From an uncultured Collinsella sp. (GTDB taxonomy: Bacteria; Actinomycetota; Coriobacteriia; Coriobacteriales; Coriobacteriaceae), in the NCBI GenBank assembly GCA_900556875.1, contig USQQ01000002.1, forward strand, positions 1 through 64,000: a stretch of DNA of 64,000 nucleotides, written 5' to 3'. The notes under the pieces are model-generated. The model was given only the letters and a program-made list of their open reading frames with translations, made no database searches and had not been told where the DNA came from. Numbering within the stretch: position 1 is the first letter of the stretch; the number at the start of each line of letters is the position of its first letter. This document shows positions 59,301 to 64,000 of this stretch, piece by piece. The translations under genes and the position numbers were made by a program.

Positions 59301-60246
59301 CCCAAGTCTGAGTCTTGCCCTGGGCATCGCGACCAATGACGGTCACATTTGCGGCAACCTGGTCCTTAACGACAGGGGACGAGCTACCAGCCGTATAGGC
59401 AAACTCAATCTTCTGCCCCTGGGTGAGCTTGACGCCGCTCGCGCCAACCGAGGAAGACGCGCCGTCGACAAACAGCTGCCAGTAGGCATAAGTCGCCGGA
59501 TCGAAGGCAAGCGTGCGGCCATCGCTCGGGGACGTGATGCTTTCGAGGTAGAAACCGTATGCCGTGTTCGGATCGTATTTCGCCTTAAAGCCCGTCTTCT
59601 CCTGCAGCTTAACGAAGGCGTCCGCAGCCGTCGAGCCCTCGTCGAGCTTAAGCTGCGTAGGTGCCACCCAGGTCTGAGCCTTGCCGTCGGCATCGGTGCC
59701 GATAATCGAGAACGAGACCTCGACTTGCTTCTTGGCGACATCGCCGGTTTCTGTCGGGTTCTCTGTCTGGACGGCAGCCGCGGCGGCAGATCCTGCTTGG
59801 CCAGTGGGCGCCGTCGAAGACTGCTCGCTCGTGGCAGGGCTCTCCCCCGTCGCCGAGCCTTCGTCGCCAGTTGCTGCCTCTGTTGTGGCGGCACTAGCCG
59901 CAGGCGCGCCCTCGGAATCCGAAACCTCGGCGCCGCTCTGCTCAGCGGTGCCGCCCGCAAGCGCTGCGTCCTCGCCCGGCGTCGCAGCCTGAGCCACGGC
60001 CTCGGCAATGCCCTCGGCGCCCTCGGCCCACAACTGAGCCGGCGTGGTGCCAAAGGCCATCGCGAAGGCCAGGAATGCCACCAGGCCGCGCTTGGCTACA
60101 CCGCGTGCAATCGCGCCACGGCGATGCAACGAGACGCGCTCGCGCTCGTCCTCAAACATATCCATTTGTCCCCCATTGTCTGTACTTGGAGCGTTGCCTT
60201 GAGGCTGCCCCGCGTCATCGCGCATGTTGCGCTCGAGTTCCCCCAT
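56383..60246 (-). CDS. Large surface protein: four DUF4430 domains, PQQ-like propeller, InlB repeat
   Basis: 1,287 residues. In order: a charged N-tail; a signal peptide around residues 45-75 (VAKRGLVAFLAFAMAFG); an A/E/T linker; four DUF4430 domains at about 174-287, 296-401, 410-519 and 528-637, each with W-x-L/F-Y-(V/I)-(D/N)-G and a G-D/Q-x-V/I-x-F/W-Y strand; a PQQ-like beta-propeller at about 685-1065 (repeats such as VYIATENELIKIDSSTGKKV); an InlB-type repeat at 1066-1138 (DGYTFGGWYTDEACTQAYDF); G- and K/S/D-rich spacers; then EQETG, a membrane span and KRR, like a sortase signal with a non-LPXTG motif. DUF4430 equals the transcobalamin C-terminal fold. A cobalamin riboswitch controls the gene, so corrinoid capture at the cell surface is likely but inferred. 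The start at 60246 follows GGAGGG; an upstream frame to 60309 lies in the riboswitch. Confidence 0.88.
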   Translation of the reverse strand: MGELERNMRDDAGQPQGNAPSTDNGGQMDMFEDERERVSLHRRGAIARGVAKRGLVAFLAFAMAFGTTPAQLWAEGAEGIAEAVAQAATPGEDAALAGGTAEQSGAEVSDSEGAPAASAATTEAATGDEGSATGESPATSEQSSTAPTGQAGSAAAAAVQTENPTETGDVAKKQVEVSFSIIGTDADGKAQTWVAPTQLKLDEGSTAADAFVKLQEKTGFKAKYDPNTAYGFYLESITSPSDGRTLAFDPATYAYWQLFVDGASSSVGASGVKLTQGQKIEFAYTAGSSSPVVKDQVAANVTVIGRDAQGKTQTWVDNAQYVVTSGSNALDLTKVALEANDIDAVVAGSFILSLKYNGVELGTPLDYLTSWQLFINGKSSDYTADNVTIHAGDTVTWFYGGWGDQLPSDSVHASVQVLGKDKDGKQQVWASTGQTSLKAGSTAKDLLEQTGLRLDSSESSWGWFLNGIYSPFDVDGKPYVGDAATNSYWRFYVNGEFKNVGAGAYELQEGDAVTFMYAGDSDALPGQVLGSVDVIGPDVNGNNTRWGSASNVSLPEGSTAQNLIEAFLKAKSVAYNGSQSGEYWLLNSITSPFDHKPYGWDGATNRFWHLYINGELTSLCANQVTLKSGDKVTFAYTTDNSPMPDPDKIVVDPSATAPDWDAEWAGYGNSGNGSTVTDAKTPAQAAGLKWAFDWKAESGQQYANCSEPVIANGFVYIATENELIKIDSSTGKKVASAPLASKVSYTSRPIYTNGLIIVPLNGGAVQAITADKLICKWLTAGLTDLTQSSCTVVSDGEYVYVGSVDISYDENYNATYGNGSFARIKIATGEVSWQNIDPAEGYYWTGAALTDKYAIVPTSAGTLKCIDKTTGDVVSTMKLGAVANADCIADPSNGSIFYQMTHDGKLHVISLSAKGVLSEQKTVDLGLTNNLSAPAVSGDNLIVGGQTGTGSALVLYNLKTGKTTMVAAADGKALPAGLNGIAATPLVSVQGGKTYVYFTVNSADSKDYVNYSAGGGVYRYTLGDAEATQIYDAAGHYQYCDSPVIADASGNLYYINDSGTLFKLGAVESWTVAFNSNGGSACDTKFVATADGKLVKPADPTRDGYTFGGWYTDEACTQAYDFSTPVTADLTLYAKWTKNAVNPGGNGGSGTNGGNGGAGNGSGAGAGAGSGSGSKGGAIAPGQKPVTKTTVSTKTETKDNKSDKKDSDKSDKKDEKKSDKKSDKKDSKSDKKSDSKSDTGAASTTTAKKSSSASEQETGTNPLAIVGVAAGVIGLAIVGVFVFTKRR

Positions 60247-60308
60247 CGGGATCTCTCTTCCCTCCAGAGCCCTATGCACACCGGCAGCATACGCCGCAGC
60301 CGCATGCA

Positions 60309-60481
60309 AGATGGGAGGCGATCCGACTTAACCTTAACGGCTCAGGCGCGCCGTCCGATCTGCGACGCGAACATCCCGAGCCAAGAGGAATTACGGTTAC
60401 TGGTACAGCCGGGGACTTGCACCCCGATTCTCCCAAACGCGCAGGAAAACCGCGCATTCGTGCGTCTCCGCACCACCATCT
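60309..60481 (-). promoter_or_regulatory. Cobalamin riboswitch
   Basis: On the minus strand the conserved core reads GGGAGAATCGGGGTGCAAGT, then CCCCGGCTGTACCAGTAACC, and near the end AAGTCGGATCGCC. These match the GGGAA..GGTGnAAnTCC..CTG..CAGT and AGTCnGGAnnCC blocks of adenosylcobalamin riboswitches. AGATGG at the 5' end and CCATCT at 60309-60314 can close the P1 stem, and two short hairpins (GTGCG/CGCAC, GCGCG/GCGCG) lie inside. The start codon at 60246 is about 60 bases beyond; the SD GGAGGG lies in a CTCT..AGAG loop, hinting at translational control. Expression should fall when cobalamin is plentiful. Confidence 0.9.
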
Positions 60482-60490
60482 AGGCCATCG

Positions 60491-60519
60491 ATTATTACCG
60501 TCAGTATGGTATCACGCAA
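60491..60519 (-). promoter_or_regulatory. Promoter of the cobalamin-riboswitch operon
   Basis: On the minus strand TTGCGT (60514-60519), a 17-base spacer and AATAAT (60491-60496), placing transcription start just at the 5' end of the riboswitch. The bases between here and the ubiB-like stop at 60597 hold no other feature. Confidence 0.65.
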
Positions 60520-60596
60520 AAGGGCCTCGCACGCAGGCGAAGCCCAAGGTAAAAGCTATTGTTTGCGATAGGAGAATGCGGTGACGGCCGCAGCCT

Positions 60597-62360
60597 CTAG
60601 TGCTTGCCGCCGTGGCTGTTGAGCCAGATATTGCGACCCAGCATAAGCGCCAGCACCAGCGCGCTCACGTAGCCCATAAAGCCAATGACCGGGATACCAA
60701 ACACAACCGGCTCGATGCGTGCGTAGTACACCACCGACGAACCGATAAACAGGCCGGCGATCACAATTGCCATCGACATGCGGTCGATAATTCCGCCCAG
60801 CTGTCGCAGCGCCTTATCGCTGCTCATAATCTGCGTGTTCACCTTAAGCTGGCCGCGCGTGAGCATACGCGAAGCCAAGCCCAGATACTCGGCCGCCTCG
60901 AGCGAACCCTTGGCCGCGCGATAGCTGCTCGCGGCAAGATCGCGTCCCATATCACGCACGCGCGCATAGGTGCTTTTTTCGTTTTTGATATGCGTCTGGA
61001 TAATCTGGATCATGTTGACGTTGGGCATGTACTCGGTCAACAGGCCCTCGAGCGTCACCATGCCGCGGGCGAACATCGTCACCACACTCGGCAGCTCAAC
61101 GTCGTTTTTGCGCGCCAGGTTTAACAGCGAGGTCAAAAACTCGCCGATGTCCAAATCCTTCAGGTCAAGGCCCGCAAAGTCAGCCACGATAAAGTCCAAA
61201 TCGGACAAAAAGGCCGAATGATCGAGCTCGGCCGAATCGCCACGCGTCACGGCAAAGCGCATGAGCGAATCCTTAAGCTTGGGCACGTCGCCCTCGGCCA
61301 CGGCGAAAATCATGTCCTTGACGATGCCACGATCGTGGCTCGACATGCGTCCGACCATGCCCAAGTCGATAAAGTAGACAATGCCGTCCTTGAGGATGAT
61401 GTTTCCCGCATGCGGGTCGGCATGGAAAAAGCCGTCGTCGAGCACCTGCGTCGAGTAGTCCTCGACGATTGCAGCACCGATCTTTTCCAAGTCATGGCCC
61501 TCGGCCACCAAGCGTTCAGGATCGGCGATCGAAATGCCGTCGACGTAATCCATGACCACCACGTGCTCGGTGCACAGGTCCAGATAGGATTTAGGGCACC
61601 CCACGCCATGAACGCTCTTATGGAACTCGTAGAAGTCGTTGAGGTTTTTGGCCTCGGCCAAAAAGTTGGTCTCCTCGCGAAACGAGGTCCACAACTCCTC
61701 GACTACGCCGTGCAGGTCAACGAATTGATCGGTGTTGACGAACTTGGAAACGATACGCACAACCGAGCGGATGATATCGATGTCCTGTGCCATAACCTGC
61801 TGCGCACCGGGGCGCTGCACCTTAACGGCCACGTCCTCGCCCGTCACCAGGCGAGCGCGGTGCACCTGCGCGAGCGATGCGCTACCAAGCGGGTTGGGAT
61901 CGATCGCGTCGAACATCTCCCCCAGACGCAGGCCGTATTCTTCTTCCAGACAACTGAGTACGACCTCGTACGGCACCGGCTCCACGTCGGAGCGCAGACG
62001 ACGCAGCTCGTCGCAAAAGCGTTGCGGCAGAATCTCGGACCGGTTAGCCAGAATCTGCCCCATCTTAACGAACATGGGGCCGAGTTCCTCGAGCAGGCGG
62101 CGCAAACGAACCGGCGTGAGGTTATCCCACACGCGGTACTTTTTGACCAGGCGAACAATCTGCCCGATGCGCTCGCGGCGACCCGCCGGCGTGAGCTGGT
62201 ATTCCTCATCCGGCGCCATCGCCTCGGGCTCCTCGGGGACCATATCGACAGCGCGCGGCTTCTTGCGAGCGCCCGAGACGGCGGCGTCGACCTCATCGAC
62301 AACCGCCGCCTCGTCACCCAAGGGATCTAGATTGTTGTAATCGGTGGTGGAATCTGCCAT
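60597..62360 (-). CDS. UbiB/ABC1-type atypical kinase
   Basis: A 587-residue protein of the ADCK/UbiB family. The family KxGQ motif is in LGPMFVKMGQILANRSEILP, the A-rich nucleotide loop in GSASLAQVHRARL, VAVKVQRPG has the lysine, and DPHAGNIILKDG and YFIDLGMVGRM give the metal-binding residues. Two membrane segments end the protein (MAIVIAGLFIGSSVVYYARI; GYVSALVLALMLGRNIWL). In aerobes UbiB supports ubiquinone synthesis; in an anaerobe the role is uncertain, perhaps lipid or quinone handling. The start follows the phasin-like gene by 8 bases, so they form an operon. Confidence 0.9.
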   Translation of the reverse strand: MADSTTDYNNLDPLGDEAAVVDEVDAAVSGARKKPRAVDMVPEEPEAMAPDEEYQLTPAGRRERIGQIVRLVKKYRVWDNLTPVRLRRLLEELGPMFVKMGQILANRSEILPQRFCDELRRLRSDVEPVPYEVVLSCLEEEYGLRLGEMFDAIDPNPLGSASLAQVHRARLVTGEDVAVKVQRPGAQQVMAQDIDIIRSVVRIVSKFVNTDQFVDLHGVVEELWTSFREETNFLAEAKNLNDFYEFHKSVHGVGCPKSYLDLCTEHVVVMDYVDGISIADPERLVAEGHDLEKIGAAIVEDYSTQVLDDGFFHADPHAGNIILKDGIVYFIDLGMVGRMSSHDRGIVKDMIFAVAEGDVPKLKDSLMRFAVTRGDSAELDHSAFLSDLDFIVADFAGLDLKDLDIGEFLTSLLNLARKNDVELPSVVTMFARGMVTLEGLLTEYMPNVNMIQIIQTHIKNEKSTYARVRDMGRDLAASSYRAAKGSLEAAEYLGLASRMLTRGQLKVNTQIMSSDKALRQLGGIIDRMSMAIVIAGLFIGSSVVYYARIEPVVFGIPVIGFMGYVSALVLALMLGRNIWLNSHGGKH

Positions 62361-62368
62361 CTGCGCTG

Positions 62369-62785
62369 CTACTCGACCTCTTCGGTATCCTTCGCATCGT
62401 CGGGCTCAACGGACTCGACGGGCACCGAGGTCACGTTGTCCTCGACCGAATCGACGATGTCGCGCACATGGGCCAGGAAGGCCGTGCGCTCGGGAGCGGT
62501 CATAACGCGGACGCGGGCAAGGATGAGCTCGTCGAGCACGCGCTGGGCCGCGGTCTCGCCCTGCATGCCCAAGCGCTCGGTCAGATCGGAGATGGTGCCA
62601 CCGGCCTGCTCGAACATGTCGGACACACTGCGGGCGATATCGGGGGTGGCGGTGTCCTTGCGCACCTGTTCGCCCTTGGTATTAAGGTCGTCGAGGACCT
62701 TCTTGCCGCCTTCGACGGCAACGGCGGCAGCGCCAAAGCCAACGTTGATGGCGCCGTTAACAAGCTGATCGAGTTTCATAACCAT
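62369..62785 (-). CDS. Phasin-like helical protein next to the UbiB-like kinase
   Basis: 138 residues, mostly amphipathic helix: KLDQLVNGAINVGFGAAAVA, a middle with DMFEQAGGTISDLTERLGMQ, ELILARVRVMTAPERTAF, and an acidic tail (DDAKDTEEVE). The pattern resembles phasin-like regulatory proteins, which often accompany ABC1 kinases. No enzymatic motif is seen. The start is the ATG at 62785 with GGAGACAACC before it; an upstream TTG opens the frame at 62797. Confidence 0.7.
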   Translation of the reverse strand: MVMKLDQLVNGAINVGFGAAAVAVEGGKKVLDDLNTKGEQVRKDTATPDIARSVSDMFEQAGGTISDLTERLGMQGETAAQRVLDELILARVRVMTAPERTAFLAHVRDIVDSVEDNVTSVPVESVEPDDAKDTEEVE

Positions 62786-62884
62786 GGTTGTCTCCAATCA
62801 CAAACAACTGCATTGGCGTTCTTGTACCCAAGATTGAGTGAAAGCGACAAAGCGTTTTAGCGCTATTCGATCGACGGGAAATCC

Positions 62885-64000
62885 CTACCTCACGTTGTCG
62901 TTCATCGCGAAAGAGTTCTTCATGGCGCAGCTCGTGGTGTAGAGTACCTTACCCAGTAGAGCATCGGTCTCTACGCGAACACGCTCGGCAAAGGCCTCAT
63001 TGGCGCGTGCAAGTTCGGCAGGTACCTCGGCCTCAGGCAGAGCGGCTACGGCAGCATCGACGTCATGGATCTGCTTGTGGCCCATGCCACCGACCTTCTC
63101 CTGATAATCCTCGACCGCGCGACCGCACTCATGGAAGCGGACGTCGGCCAGCGCGCCGATCAGGCGGTTGGCCCAGTAGAAGTTTTCGGACGTCACGCGA
63201 GCCTGCGTGTCGGCATAGTACTCGGGCATGGTCTCGACGTTGGCGTACAGCGGAACCAGCGCGTTAAACGAGTTGGAGCCAAAGGCCATCCACTGCACGG
63301 CGCGGTAGGCCGGCTGCGCATAGGGGCGCAGCTGCAACACGGCGAGCTGGCTGTTGCGGTTGATGCCGATGGGGCGATAAGCGCCGCGCGTGGCGGGCGT
63401 GCCCTTGCTGCCGTAGCAGTCGTACTCCGTGCCCTGGTAGTGGCTCGAAAGCACGTACTTGATGTCCTCGATGGTCACCTTGCGCTCGGGCACGCGGCTC
63501 CAGGGGATGTCGTCGCTCTCGGGCGTGTAGTCGGCGTCGGGGCCGTCCCACACGTCGCTGGGGTTGAGGCAGCGCTGCATGTACCAGGCGCGCGGCGTGT
63601 TGTAAACGTGGTCGCTGTCACTGTGCGAGCCAAAGGCCTCGCGCGGGTTAAAGACCGCGGCCGGACCGTCGCCCTCAACGCCCAGCGTCAAGTCCAGATG
63701 CCACTCGGCCATCCAAGCGCGCAGGTCGGCGGAGCACATGTGATCGGCCTGGGCGCCCTCGGCGTCATCCAGGTCAAAGCTATCGATACCCAGCTGGTTG
63801 GGCATGGTCACATAGGCGTCATCGGGCACGCGCTTGGCGATCCAGTGGTGGCCGCCGATGGTCTCGAGCCACCAGATCTCGTCCACATCGCTAAAGGCGA
63901 TGCCGTTGTTCTCGTAGGTACCATAGCGCTCGAGCAGGTCGCCCAGAATGCGTACGCCGTCGCGGGCGGATTTGGCATATGGCAGCACCAGGGTCACCAT
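62885..64000 (-). CDS. Peptidase family C69 dipeptidase (partial, N-terminus outside window)
   Basis: 371 codons to the window edge; the frame is open at 64000, so the beginning is missing. Sequences such as IWWLETIGGHHWIAKRVPDD, GSHSDSDHVYNTPRAWYMQ and WMAFGSNSFNALVPLYANV match PepD-type C69 dipeptidases, which are N-terminal-nucleophile hydrolases. The catalytic N-terminal cysteine would lie beyond the edge and cannot be checked. It is upstream of the phasin-like gene on the same strand, 99 bases away. Confidence 0.85.
   Translation of the reverse strand: MVTLVLPYAKSARDGVRILGDLLERYGTYENNGIAFSDVDEIWWLETIGGHHWIAKRVPDDAYVTMPNQLGIDSFDLDDAEGAQADHMCSADLRAWMAEWHLDLTLGVEGDGPAAVFNPREAFGSHSDSDHVYNTPRAWYMQRCLNPSDVWDGPDADYTPESDDIPWSRVPERKVTIEDIKYVLSSHYQGTEYDCYGSKGTPATRGAYRPIGINRNSQLAVLQLRPYAQPAYRAVQWMAFGSNSFNALVPLYANVETMPEYYADTQARVTSENFYWANRLIGALADVRFHECGRAVEDYQEKVGGMGHKQIHDVDAAVAALPEAEVPAELARANEAFAERVRVETDALLGKVLYTTSCAMKNSFAMNDNVR

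Noticed and set aside
56194..60483. A plus-strand ORF of 1,429 codons opposite the DUF4430 surface protein
   Set aside because: It is the antisense shadow of a well-supported minus-strand gene with signal peptide and known domains. Its translation is low-complexity and rich in R, G and A with no domain.

Overview
The window is about 60% G+C bacterial chromosome, with mostly short intergenic spacers and AGGAG-type ribosome binding sites. Gene content points to a high-G+C anaerobic actinobacterium of the Coriobacteriia, most likely Collinsella or a close relative. This is inferred from the overall gene set and from the abundance of intergenic hairpin repeats; no 16S rRNA is present. I saw no tRNA, rRNA, prophage, insertion sequence or CRISPR array.

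Layout. 1-7.8 kb: an MGMT/ATL-like protein, a DegV lipid-binding protein with a MarR regulator, a B3/B4-domain protein, ATP-dependent PEP carboxykinase, a Wzx/MATE-like flippase and a metallophosphatase. 8-15.7 kb: a K+/H+ antiporter-like protein, the serine genes serC-serA, a predicted nuclease-like protein, an M20 peptidase and a DUF1015-like protein. 15.8-21.5 kb: tandem histidine phosphatases, a nitroreductase, an HdeD-like protein with a YaiI/YqxD protein, a His-rich heavy-metal exporter and a DnaQ-like exonuclease. 21.9-26.7 kb: a paralogue of the nuclease-like protein, a metal-resistance locus (ArsR/SmtB sensor, free HMA domain, Zn/Cd-type P-ATPase, three operators) and an MntR/DtxR regulator. 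26.9-35.9 kb: a Cof-type HAD with an ABC-F ATPase, the pstSCAB phosphate transporter, a PepV-like dipeptidase and a HAD phosphatase. 36-45.9 kb: a second DegV, a YafQ/DinJ-type toxin-antitoxin pair, a LOG protein, the queuosine genes tgt, queA and queH, an SDR enzyme and a tail-anchored coiled-coil protein. 46-55 kb: a divergent methionyl-tRNA synthetase, an RsmB/NOP methyltransferase, a 56-residue membrane protein, a barrel-like protein, a third DegV, class III fructose-bisphosphatase and two GtrA proteins. 55.4-60.5 kb: an operon behind a cobalamin riboswitch. 60.6-64 kb: a UbiB-like kinase, a phasin-like protein and a C69 dipeptidase cut by the window edge.

The most interesting locus is the minus-strand transcription unit from about 60,519 down to 55,433. 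A sigma70-type promoter and a cobalamin riboswitch precede a 1,287-residue secreted, cell-wall-type protein with four DUF4430 (transcobalamin C-terminal-like) domains, a PQQ-like beta-propeller and an InlB-type repeat. A second membrane-anchored protein with one more DUF4430 domain starts at the base after its stop codon, and a strong terminator follows. I read this as a corrinoid-capture system on the surface of a Gram-positive cell. The function is inferred; the riboswitch and the domains are visible in the sequence.

The second notable signal is non-coding. Several families of long intergenic hairpins recur. One is a paralogous pair of about 270-290 bases beside tgt and queA whose central hairpin shows two compensatory base-pair changes.
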